Source: Nitzschia sp. pyKryTriq1 | Lineage: Eukaryota; Bacillariophyta; Bacillariophyceae; Bacillariales; Bacillariaceae | Length of the DNA stretch: 64,000 nucleotides | Direction of reading: 5' to 3' | NCBI GenBank assembly: GCA_956465555.1 | Contig: OY101129.1 | Span: forward strand, 248,001-312,000 | Shown here: in pieces, positions 21,483 to 31,031 of the stretch | How positions within the stretch are numbered: the first letter of the stretch is position 1 | Layout of the letters: each line of letters starts with the position of its first letter | Translations under genes and position numbers: made by a program | The notes under the pieces: model-generated | What the model saw: only the letters and a program-made list of their open reading frames with translations | Told to the model about the DNA's origin: nothing | Database searches by the model: none

Positions 21483-22746
21483 GATAATACGACTATTATT
21501 ATGATCATGCAAAATGTATGATGCTACCGGAATGCTCGATTTCCACAAATGCTACCGGTACAATGCACAATGCGATAAAGTAGGAAGGGACCGATTGATG
21601 CTCACGTATGTCGTAAATTGCAACAAGACTACTGTTGAGTTTCAAGAAGAATAAAGACTGCATACAGTACCTGGTACAATGAGCGAGTGAGACCCATGAT
21701 TCTGTGCGGGTGAGATGCCACTCCGTCGGTTGTTGGCCATCGTCATGCGTTTATCGGGTGGTTTTTTGTGGTCGTGATTGATTGGTTCTCTTATTGTTCG
21801 TTCGTCACACATACATTGATTGATTTCCACATACTGTATTTTAATATGTATGCTGTATGTGCGCACGTAGCGAACATATTCCTCGTACCCCCCCTATGAG
21901 CCCATAACCCATTTTTCAGCGATTTCGTCGATTTTTATACTTAAAGATAGAACGATTCTACGAAAGCAGTAGTATTCCCTGATGTTTTTGTGTTCTCAAT
22001 ACGACATTTGGATCAAAAGTTATGACCGAAAACGTGATAGGATCGGGATTCAATGACGGTCATGCACGCATGCGCGCTAAAATCGCAATGGGTTCAAGCA
22101 AAATGTGTCGGCGCGTGGATTGCACTCGAGAGTTCGTTTCTGCGCCATTTTGGAACTCGATCGGTGTTGGAATCCTTCCTCTACTAGAAATGCGTAAGTA
22201 GTAAATTTTAGCACTTGTGCGCACGTGTACGTACCAGTACTGGTACCGTTTATACCGGTACTGTACCGGTACGGTACCAGTACGTCCTTCTCTCTGCAGC
22301 AGCGACTCTCGCGATGCGACGGGATGAAAAACTCCCTCGCACGACTAAAAAAACTCCGCAGGTTATTTGGACAACGCCGTCCAACTAAAGTTGCAATAAA
22401 ATCCAAAAATGGTTTGACGACTGGTATCGCAACACGTAAAAGCACGGTCCAAATAACATGAAATGAATTCCTCAAATGCACGAATATGTCCAAATATCGG
22501 CCCAGGATGACCGATAATGTCCGATAGAGCAGGCCAGAAGCGGACTTTTTGCCAGATGTTCCTGTTCTTCGGAGGGAATCCGGCTTTGGAATTCTCACAG
22601 GTCCCCCTTTTTCCTTTTTCTTTCCTTTCTTTTCCCCCCTCCTCTTGTGCCGTCCCCCCCCCCCCCCCATTTTCGCTATGGGAACTCTTGTAGGTCGAAT
22701 CTCCCTGTCGGTAACGCTCGCGTAAAAAAAAAGGTGATGTTGCTGC
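21483..22746. other. Divergent intergenic region with palindromes and a poly-C tract
   Basis: 1.26 kb. TACCGGTACTGTACCGGTAC palindromes fill 22225-22285. A 10-bp inverted repeat (GTTATTTGGA about 22361, TCCAAATAAC about 22450) encloses an AT-rich loop. A pyrimidine tract at 22595-22668 ends in 15 Cs. Minus ORFs here (22077-22796) are not protein-like. Confidence 0.5.
22654..22668. repeat. Poly-C run (15)
   Basis: Fifteen Cs at the end of a T/C tract, about 80 bp upstream of the TPR gene start. It is likely length-variable and prone to sequencing error. Confidence 0.9.
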
Positions 22747-24489
22747 ATGCGTTTTGCGGTTGTGTTTCTTGTGTTGACAACGGATGTAGTTAACAAGACA
22801 GGTGTACGGGTAGCAGCAGATCCACAAACTAGAAAGATGCGCCCCCTTGTGACTCCTCCTCGAGGACGACTGAAGCAAGTTTCATTATCTAGTGGAGAGG
22901 ATGTACTGCTAAGCTTGACGAGTAGTAGTTCCTGCCATCGGCTCTACACCAAAAGTACAAGTACAAGTACAAGTACTCCTACGAGTAGTGCGGTCCATCA
23001 CCCCGCCATTGGAGCATCCTTGTCATGGGTGGAGTTATGTCAGTCGCGACATCGAGAGAGTTGTCATCGGTTTCTAAATGCTCAGCTACCGGTAGCACCA
23101 GAACCGAACATTCATGCTACCACTACATCATATTTTCAGACTCGCCATCTCAAAACTCAGAACAGGCCACTACTGCTGCCGATTAAGCCTTATAATGCAA
23201 TCCATCGCTTATCCGAGCCGTTCCCTGGACGATCTATTCCACAACGGCGACACTTTCGTTCGTCGTCGACCGTGTCTTCTTTTGATCCTCTGAAATTTCC
23301 TCTTTCGGCAAATTTATTGAAACAACCCAGCAACACTGACAATGACGATTGCGACGAGGAATCATCCGTCTTGTCGCCTGAAGAAATCGAATTGAAAAGC
23401 TGTCTACAAGCCTATCAGGATCAACGACAAAACATTACCAACAAGAGAACAGTAGATCCTGACTTGCTGGATCAACTGTGCCAGGCCTACATGGCTTTGG
23501 AGTATTGGGAAGAAGCCTTGCAAGTGGAAGAAACCAAGTGTCAGTGGTTGGTCGATGCTACTTATAATAACCATGCTACTGGTACCGGATCGGACGATCA
23601 TGCGGATTCCATTCATGCTCAAGGGAAATTATGGTTGCGACAAGGAGACTTTGATCGATCCAAACCATTGTATGAACAAGCTTTGGAATACTTTCAACAA
23701 ACGGAGAATCGTGTCCAAGAAGGGCATGTATATATTTCGTTGGCGGGATGGTACTTTTTTCAATACGAAAAGAATGCTGGTTCTCCATCGTCATTGTCGG
23801 CGACGTCGACATCATCCTCCTTGCTGGACACGGCCATGGAGTATTTGCAACTCGCCGAATCCCGGTTGGACAGTAACCCCACTCTCTTGGTCAAGTGTCT
23901 GGACAATCAAGGACTCATCTTTCGATTGCGGGGAGATTTTGAATCTGCCTTGGACAAGTATCAACAAGCCCTGCAGGTGGTAGTGGACGATTCCATACGA
24001 CATGCTTTGCAATTGCACGTGGCGGATATGATGGTGGCTTTGGAGGAACCCCACCAGGCTCTGGCCTTGTATGAAGAGCTACTACAGGAATGTCTGCAGC
24101 AACAGCAGCAGCAACAGCAACAGCAACAGGAGCCATCAACACCGGCCATCGTCGGAATGAAGGGTGTCCTGTGGCACAATATTGCTACCATACATGTGCA
24201 ACTTGGCGAGTACGATTTGGCCGAACACGAGTTTCGACAATCCTTGCAATGCAAACAAGAATCGGCGGGTAGCGAAGAACACCCGGAACTGGCCAAAACA
24301 TGGAATGCTTTGGGGGCGTTGTATTATGGAGTCTTGGACGAGAAGATTCAAGCCTTGGAATGCTTTCGTCACGTTTTGTGGATTGCCCGCGTCCACTCGG
24401 ATCACAGTGATCATTCCAAAGACCCACAAGTATTGTCGGCCCTTCAAACTATTTCGGATATTGAAGAACAACTGGATAAAGAACGATAA
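22747..24489 (+). CDS. Tetratricopeptide-repeat protein with polyglutamine tract
   Basis: Single exon, 580 aa. The N-terminal ~200 residues are Ser/Thr/Arg-rich and non-conserved in look (a Ser-Thr run at 22945-22990 comes from GTACAAGTAC repeats). From ~215 the chain is helical, with several TPR units: AYMALEYWEEALQVE, GDFDRSKPLYEQALEYFQ, LRGDFESALDKYQQALQV, PHQALALYEELL and LGEYDLAEHEFRQSLQCK. Eleven Gln (24097-24129) interrupt the repeat array. Such proteins are scaffolds; the partner is unknown. The N-terminus resembles a mitochondrial presequence (arginines, few acids), or the start may be the Met at 22837. It is convergent with the next gene. Confidence 0.8.
   Translation: MRFAVVFLVLTTDVVNKTGVRVAADPQTRKMRPLVTPPRGRLKQVSLSSGEDVLLSLTSSSSCHRLYTKSTSTSTSTPTSSAVHHPAIGASLSWVELCQSRHRESCHRFLNAQLPVAPEPNIHATTTSYFQTRHLKTQNRPLLLPIKPYNAIHRLSEPFPGRSIPQRRHFRSSSTVSSFDPLKFPLSANLLKQPSNTDNDDCDEESSVLSPEEIELKSCLQAYQDQRQNITNKRTVDPDLLDQLCQAYMALEYWEEALQVEETKCQWLVDATYNNHATGTGSDDHADSIHAQGKLWLRQGDFDRSKPLYEQALEYFQQTENRVQEGHVYISLAGWYFFQYEKNAGSPSSLSATSTSSSLLDTAMEYLQLAESRLDSNPTLLVKCLDNQGLIFRLRGDFESALDKYQQALQVVVDDSIRHALQLHVADMMVALEEPHQALALYEELLQECLQQQQQQQQQQQEPSTPAIVGMKGVLWHNIATIHVQLGEYDLAEHEFRQSLQCKQESAGSEEHPELAKTWNALGALYYGVLDEKIQALECFRHVLWIARVHSDHSDHSKDPQVLSALQTISDIEEQLDKER
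24097..24129 (+). repeat. CAG/CAA run coding 11 Gln
   Basis: Mixed CAG and CAA codons inside the TPR gene give a polyglutamine loop between helices. Confidence 0.95.
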
Positions 24490-24597
24490 CAGAAAAGGCA
24501 TACTAGAGATACAGAGTATTACCATCGCAGTAAGAGCTTCAGTGTACTCTACCTACTCTACTCTACTCGTAGAGTGTGTGGTGCATCCGCAGTGAGT

Positions 24598-25885
24598 CTA
24601 CCCAAAAAGTCCTCTTTTCACAAGCTTTTCGGGTGTAATGTGAAAAATGTTTTCCTCTTCTGGAATATCGGATTTTAAATTGCGAAACATGGCCATGATA
24701 TCCGCCAGACTCAAATTCTTGTCCCCGATTTTCTTCTCAAAATTTTCCTTGTCAAAAGTCACTCCTGGAATGTTGGAAAGATTCACTTTGAGTCGCCGCA
24801 ATTCCACCTTGTCAAACGAAAAGTTCATATCTGCATCGCTCTTTAATGTAAGTCTCAATACGCTTTGCATGACTTGGGCCTCTAGGTTCCGCTTGATCTG
24901 GGCTTGGAGCTTGGCATTCTCTTCAATGATGGATACCAACCGATCGGCTTGTCCTCCCGACTTTTTCGCAATGACTTGCAGATCCTGTTCCACATTTTTG
25001 AGACTAACGTTTATTATTCGCAGTGGTACACGCAGCAGGAGGAATACAATGACCAAGAAGAAGGTGCGCAGATATCAATATTGAGAGGGTCTCACTCATG
25101 ATTAGACTCGAACGACAATGTCATACAATGACGGTGTACGTACTCGTGAATGGCGGTTTGAATGCCCGATACAGTCCGCTGGAGCTTGTTATTTTCAATG
25201 GACAGATTATTTGCTGTCTGCAGGAATATATAGCAATAAAAAAAGAAGTGAGTGGTTGATGATGACGATGATTCGAACAATTCAAATGTCACGAGAGAAC
25301 GATACTGATGATTGACTGTCGAAAAATAATATAGCAACTAGCTACCGGTACATACCATCCGAAGGTTGTTTTGTTGGCTTCTCATGCCTCCCAGTTTCGC
25401 CAGACTTCGTTTTTGAGCAATAGCTACAGGTGCCAAAACAAAAACTGTCAAGCAGGCAAAATCAACTATTGCCGATGCCGTCAGGTACATGGAACATGCT
25501 GTAGAATAGAAAAACAGAGAATCGAATAAGAGCCCAGTGAGAAACTGGTAATGTACGCATTGTATGGTGGTTGGAGGAATCGAGCGACGCAACTACAATC
25601 GAGCCAAAAATAGCTTCCTCGATGATTTTCCAACCACCTCGCTTTGCGTCGTGCCACTACTAGACTACTCATAGAGTCCCTAATGACACATACGAGTATG
25701 AACCGGTACGTACCAGCCGAGGAAATAGCTACTAATGCAGCTACGACAATCCACGAACTCCCAAGGCCAGTCACCAATTCGTCGGTATCTTCCCCCTTGA
25801 CTCGTGTCGAAGATTCGAGTGGTGGAGATCCGATCGATGTCAGGGCCGACTGGACCCGGATTGCCGTTTGTATCGCGGATGCCAT
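24598..25885 (-). CDS. Two-helix membrane protein with coiled coil, unknown function, 4 exons
   Basis: Exons on the minus strand: 25885-25714, 25498-25356, 25217-25144, 25003-24598; 795 nt, 264 aa, all junctions GT-AG and in frame. A polar N-terminus (1-40) is followed by helix 1 (SSWIVVAALVAISSA, ~42-57) and helix 2 (~60-83, MYLTASAIVDFACLTVFVL), then a charged coiled coil (~90-175: QNNLRM, IENNKLQRTVSGIQ, VEQDLQVIAKKSGG, ENAKLQAQIKRNLEAQ). The tail (~180-264) is rich in Phe/Asp/Lys and ends KLVKRGLFG. I recognise no family. The shape suggests a membrane-anchored oligomer with both ends on one side. Three of the four intron ends lie inside GTAC-rich words. Confidence 0.7.
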
Positions 25886-26671
25886 ATTTGAATATGACTG
25901 TACCTATGAAACCAAGAAAGGTAGACCTTCTACTCGTAGTACCAACTTCTAAGATGCAAGGCTTTGCTTCTCCTACTCGTATCATATATCATACCATCGT
26001 CAATCGTCAAAGAGAAATTTCTGTCGAAAAGATCTTTTTACAGTCTGTCGGCGTCCGTATCGCATTGCAGTCCCGAATGATTGATTCAGCATTCATTCCA
26101 AATGCGTGTCGTTTGTCGCGTTGTTCGTACGTATAGCGGAGGGTGGGTTTTAATCGGTCAGGTACGCGCTCTACTACCACTCTACTACTACTACTGCTCT
26201 CTAGCTAGAGTAGCTAGCTCTACTACTCTACTACTAGAGCTAGCAGTAGAGTATCGCTGCTGCTACTACTACTACTACTACTCTAGTAGCTAGTAGAGTA
26301 TCGCTACTCTACTACTACTCTAGTAGTAGAGTAGACTACTCGTAGTAGTAGCTATCGCATGCTGCAAATCATAACATTTATGAAGTTCAAGTTGCTGCTG
26401 CTACTAGTACTTGTTGAATACATGTAGAGTTTCACAAACAACTTGCGTTGTATATATTGGGGGCTCATGCACAAGTTTTAAGAGCCACCACACACCGGGT
26501 CCTGTACATACCAGTCATGGGAATGTCAATGATGATAACGAAACCGCCTTCAGCAGTGTTCGTAGAACCAACCCCCCGCCGCTTGGCAGTCTGGATTCTT
26601 GCCGAACGACATCACCAGCACCAGCTGCTTCGGTAGAGTCCTCGTTGAAGAGCGGGGCAGTTTGTGTACTA
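25886..26671. other. Intergenic region with CTA/CTAG arrays
   Basis: Gap between two minus-strand genes. The stretch 26165-26350 is almost wholly built of CTACTA, CTAGTAG, GCTAGC and GTAGAGTA words, which can fold on themselves. The remaining bases show no gene. Confidence 0.6.
26165..26350. repeat. Self-complementary CTACTAG / CTCTAG low-complexity array
   Basis: About 185 bp made of CTACTACTA, its complement TAGTAGTAG and palindromic linkers (AGCTAGAGTAGCTAGCT). Both strands can form hairpins. Similar arrays recur at 12880-12950 and 37915-38250. Confidence 0.8.
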
Positions 26672-28357
26672 CTACCCAAGGAACATGTAATCCAAAGCCC
26701 CAGGGGGAAGGTCCCAACTGGAGAGATCTTGACTGAACGAAGTTGCATGGGTGAACATGTAATCGAACTGGTCTCCGTTTGAAACGTTCCATGGGGCTAT
26801 ATTCCCATTGAAAGACGTTGCATAGGCAAACATCATAGAGAAAACCGATACTCTCGAGACATCCCAGTCTTGCAACGGTTGATTGAATGCAGCTGCTTGG
26901 TAGAACATCGATTTGAAAGTGTGTGCCTTTGAAACGTTCCATGAAGCTATATTCCCGTTGAAAGCTGATGCAAAACCAAACATGGACTCGAAAATCTGTG
27001 CGTTCGAGACATCCCACCCGTGCAACGGTTGGTTGAATGCGGATGCCTTCTCGAACATCCAACTGAAAGTGTACCCTTTAGACACATTCCAATCGTTCAA
27101 GGGCTGATTGAAGTTCGTTGCCCTGGCGAACATTCCCTCGAACCTCTCTCCATTAGACACATCCCAATCGTTCAGTGGCTTGTTAAATTCCGATGCTCCC
27201 AAGAACATTCCGTAAAAATCCGTGATTCTCGACACATCCCAGCAGGAAATATCGGTGTTGAAGGTCGTGGCTTGGGAATTGCGGGAGGAAGAAAACAGAT
27301 GCTGGAAGTCCTTGACATCAGGTCCGAAGCACCAATTGTTAAGATTGTTCCCGTAGGTCGGGACCTGTTGATTTGACATGTACTTATCCACAGCATTCCG
27401 CACTCCGGTCATTGTTGTGAAACAAGACACACGGGGGACACAGGTGCCGTGTGCGCAATTTTCACCAGACGAGCAAACCTTGCCGCAAGCGCCACAGTTC
27501 TGAGGGTCACACAAACCTAAGGGTAAAAACGCAGGGCAAGAAGCACAGTTATTGTCAGAAGAAGTGCCAGAGTAACACCACACCGCTCCTCCTCTACTCC
27601 TACTAGTAGTGGTAGGAGGGCGTACTGGTGTAGGAGTAGTACTATACCAGCCAGCAGTACTACTAGGAGAAGCCGCTGGTGGTAGTACTACTCTATTGTT
27701 GTTCCACCAAGAATACTAATGCCAGTGCACTCGTACGCACCTTTGCACTGACCGTTGCAACACAGATGATCACACACGGTGCCACAACGGCCACAGTTCT
27801 GAGGGTCATTCATCAAATCTAAGGGTCGAAGAAGAAAAGGGCAACAAAAACAGTCAGTGTTAGAAGTGCCGTAGTTGTAGTGGTGGTACTATACTACCAA
27901 CACTACTGCCGTAGGAGCAGTAGCTGGTTGTACTACAACTACTAGTAGTGTGCCACTCGTACGCACCTTTGCACAGGCCGTTGCATTTCATCGTTGAAAA
28001 GCCAACGGATGGTCCGTAGATAGTGGTGGCTGACGTTTGACATGCCCAAAAGGTCTGGCCGTACTGGAGGCCGTCTCTTGGATCTTTATCAAAAGGAATC
28101 CCCGAGTTGCCGACCCATCGACAGTACGCTTCACACGTGTCGCCGTACCAACCAGTAAATCTGTTAGGGTAACCAGTATCTTTTGGCACACAACTGCCTT
28201 GTAAACACCTATTAGGAGCAGCACTACAAACGGAGCCACAATAACCACAGTTCTGAGGGTCATTCATCAAGTCTAAGGGTCAACAAAGAAGAAAAGGGCA
28301 ACAGAAACAGTCAGTGTTGGAAGTGCCGGTGCAACAGCAAGTCTTAGCAGAGTATGA

Positions 28358-28389
<32 letters not shown>

Positions 28390-29118
28390 AGTGTTCCACT
28401 CGTACGCACCTTTGCACAGGCCGTTGCATTTCATCGTTGAAAAGCCAACGGATGGTCCGTAGATAGTGGTGGCTGACGTTTGACATGCCCAAAAGGTCTG
28501 GCCGTACTGGAGGCCGTCTCTTGGATCTTTATCAAAAGGAATCCCCGAGTCGCCCACCCATCGACAGTACGCTTCACACGTGTCGCCGTACCAGCCAGTA
28601 AAGCTGTTGTTGAAACCCACATCAGTGATCGTGAAGAGACGTCTTGTCGTTGGGCTGGCTTCTTCTCCGTCGCCGCCCTCGTCAATCAAGAAGGGCCTGT
28701 CCTCGTCAGCTGCTGGTGGTCCACCGGCAGTTGGATGATCAGAAGTACCTTCCCAGTCCTCCTCGTTCTTCTCCTCCTCGTCAGCACTACGAAGAAGAAC
28801 AAGACCACTCGTACTAGTAGTACTACTATATCGTAAAGCAGCGAAAGTAGTAGTAGTAGTAGTAGTAGTACGACCAGCAGTAGTGGCAGTAAGGCCACCA
28901 TTATCACCACGGCGAAGATGGACGACCCCATCGACCTTGGCTCCGCCGCTAGTATCCAGCCACAAACCTTGTTCGTTCTTCAAGTTGTCATTCTCAGCAT
29001 CAGCAGCATCAGCATCGTCAACATCACCAGTAGCAAGCACGAGACTGATGCCACCACGACCGGACGACAACAAGGTGAAAAAGGCGGTAGTAGCCAAAGC
29101 AAAAGGGTGAAACTTCAT
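26672..29118 (-). CDS. Secreted Stig1-like / DUF285 (BspA-type) repeat protein, 4 exons
   Basis: Exons on the minus strand: 29118-28410, 28272-27967, 27818-27741, 27516-26672; 645 aa, every intron in phase 1 with GTGCGTACGAGTG donors and CCTTAG acceptors. A signal peptide (MKFHPFALATTAFFTLLSS) starts the chain. An acidic, Thr-rich region precedes a ~60-residue Cys module (GWYGDTCEAYCRWVG...CNGLC), which is repeated almost exactly in exon 2. Exons 2, 3 and 4 each begin with a Stig1-like Cys knot (DPQNCG.CG.VC....C..G.C). From ~430 to the end come about eight DUF285 repeats of the form FNQPLNDWDVS...MFARAT. DUF285 proteins are surface or adhesion proteins in bacteria and algae; an extracellular role is inferred. 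The C-terminus is short after the last repeat. Confidence 0.85.
27793..28610. repeat. Tandem duplication of an exon-intron unit (~455 bp)
   Basis: The block 27793-28160 matches 28248-28610: the Stig1 exon start, the CCTTAG acceptor, the intron body with AACAGTCAGTGTT, the Cys-module exon and the donor all recur in order. In the ~205 bp Cys module I count about four differences. A more diverged third copy of the acceptor and exon start lies at 27494-27570. Confidence 0.85.
28364..28388. repeat. (CTA)n run in intron 1 of the DUF285 gene
   Basis: Eight CTA units lie just inside the intron donor. A shorter, broken CTA tract lies at the same place in the other two introns, so the run was copied with the exon unit and has since changed length. 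Confidence 0.8.
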
Positions 29119-29780
29119 GTTAGAAGAGGGGTTTTCTTCGTGGTGTCAAGCAGATGTAGCAAGGACGTTTGTCAATTCTTTGTCGTCAAGCGCAAAATAA
29201 TGCGTAATTCGACGCTCTAGACGAGACCCGAGACGCCGCATGCGTGCAAATTCTTCGAGCAATAAAAGCAAGGAGAGATGCGTGCCTATGCTATCCTGGG
29301 ATGGATTTTTTTTGATCGCGGGGGTTGTTGTTGTGCTGCTGTTGCAGGACATTTTATTTTGAGAACACCCCTCCTCTAGTGGAGGGCTGGGAAGAGCTTT
29401 GACCTCTCGTGTGCAAGTACGTGTGGCGTGCGTCATTTCGCGCATTCAAAGAACAAACTCGGAGCTCCGCGGTGAGCTGTCACGGAATGCGACAGTGAGC
29501 GGACTCTGCTTTCTAAGTAAATTTAGCTCTTCTTACCCCTCCCTCTCGGGCCTCGATCTTCTGACAGGGCCTTAGCGCACTTTTTTGGCCATCCGCCGCA
29601 TCGCATTATTATCACGTTGTTGCATCTCCATCCAACATGTCGACCCCTCCAAACGGCCATAATCTCAAGGCCAATGGTAACACCAATTTACCCTCCTCTC
29701 GTTCCCCACCATTTCCTGGTGGTTCCATAAGTCTCTTTCCGGACAAACCAAAAGAACGCGAAAAACGTCACGAGCAACAA

Positions 29781-30463
29781 CATCAGAGGCGCAGAATCAG
29801 CACATCTGAGGCGCAGAATCTCCAGGATGGCAGATCTGTTCTCCAGGGGATTCTCCAGGGGATTCTCCATGGTCTCCTTAGAGATTCTCCTAGGAGAAAG
29901 GTCGTATGTTCTTCCTTTACATCCAATTGCCGAATTCGGGGAAATGGGGGGTAGATATAAAAACTACTGTAAGAAATATTAGTTTCCGGTCGAGAAGCCT
30001 TGGAGAGTTTGAATTGGGAAGATTGGCCGTTATCGGTAAGTTAAAGAACAGTACCGTTATTACGCAGGTGTGTTGCAACGGCGGGGTGGGGGGCGGATCA
30101 GCATTGGGGCGTGTAGTGTACCGGTACTGTAGATTGTAGAGTGATGAGTGAGGGTGCAACGGTGAGTGTGTGGGGGGTGCCTGATTATTTTTATGGTAGA
30201 AGAAGACATGATATTGTTGGAGAGATTTGACTGATGTACTGGTGAATTCAGCAGGGGTCTTGGAGATTTCTATGGAGTAGCGGGAGGCCAAAAATACGAT
30301 AGTGAGGGATCGCCAGGAGCATTCGCCAGAGAAAATCTGCAGGCGGAATTTGCAAGCTCCCTGGAGAATTTGGCAGAGAAAAATTGTCTTACGAGAATTC
30401 TGCCTACTATATAAATAATATCGGGGACATCCTGCCAATCCTGCCGATTCTGCGCCTCTGATG
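29781..30463. repeat. Possible non-autonomous element with 18-bp inverted ends
   Basis: CATCAGAGGCGCAGAATC at 29781-29798 (near-copy at 29803-29820) is matched by its exact complement at 30446-30463. Between them lie repeated GGATTCTCCAGG words but no ORF. It could be a MITE-like or palindromic insertion. No target-site duplication was recognised, so the type is open. Confidence 0.45.
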
Positions 30464-30522
30464 CAGGATTGGCAGGATGTCCCTGATATAATTCTATAGT
30501 AGGCAGAATTCTCTTAAGACAA
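30385..30522. repeat. Long imperfect hairpin with ~60-bp arms
   Basis: The left arm 30385-30444 and right arm 30463-30522 are complementary over about 60 bp with a few mismatches (shared core AGAATTCTGCCTACTATA and GGGACATCCTGCCAATCCTGC). The 18-bp loop is the inverted-end word of the neighbouring block. Confidence 0.85.
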
Positions 30523-30613
30523 AACTTCAGATTTAATAAATCTCCGAAATACCTATGTTAAAATTTGCCTTGAATACGAGAGCAAATGACAAAAACACCG
30601 CCAATGGAGGCCG

Positions 30614-30672
30614 TAGTTTCAACAGACTTGTTGAAACTAAGGCGAGGTCTGATGGTCGTCTCGCCCTTTTTT
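30614..30672 (+). other. Two adjacent stem-loops followed by T6; candidate small RNA or terminator
   Basis: TAGTTTCAACA / TGTTGAAACTA forms a perfect 11-bp stem with a 4-nt loop (30614-30639). GGCGAG...CTCGCC (30641-30665) forms a second stem, and CTTTTTTG follows at once, as at the end of a Pol III transcript. I see no box A/B or U6-type upstream element, so this is only a candidate. Confidence 0.25.
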
Positions 30673-31031
30673 GTGAGCTGGCCCGGCGCGTAAGACGTTA
30701 TTTGCTTGCTAAGTAAATATCTTACATACAGGCGTTTTCATGTGAGACCGTCTGTACGTCGATCATGCTCATTTTTACCCCGTGTTGCAGTGCGTGTCGG
30801 CGCGTAGCGGTACTGTCCGGTACCAGGTACGGGTACAGTACCGGTATTTGTACAGTATGAGCTTCGGATTGTTCTTCACTCGCGCGGCTATTTCGAATTT
30901 CGACGACCCTCCTCATCTTGTCTTATTATTTGTCTCGAGGAGTCAGTCGTCGTCTTTCATCTTCATTCACTGAACGCTCTCCCTCCATCATTCGTACAGT
31001 ACCAGGTACCAGTACCCAAACGAGAAGCAAG

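Larger units (their letters stand above)
29119..31031. other. Repeat-rich divergent intergenic region
   Basis: 1.9 kb between the DUF285 gene and the Vps20 gene. It holds an 18-bp inverted-end block (29781-30463), a long hairpin (30385-30522), two small stem-loops (30614-30665) and TACCGGTA words close to the Vps20 start (30808-30847). The ORF 29637-29954 starts inside this region and runs into the repeat; it is not protein-like. Confidence 0.6.

Noticed and set aside
22077-22878. Two overlapping minus-strand ORFs upstream of the TPR gene
   Set aside because: Both are low-complexity, cross the poly-C tract and overlap the TPR gene start. No protein-like composition.
28364-28388. CRISPR-like or tandem array in the DUF285 gene
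   Set aside because: The repeats are CTA triplets and a duplicated exon unit, with no regular spacer pattern.
29637-29954. 105-codon ORF in the repeat-rich gap
   Set aside because: Its second half is coded by the repeated GGATTCTCCAGG words of the inverted-end block, so the open frame is by chance.
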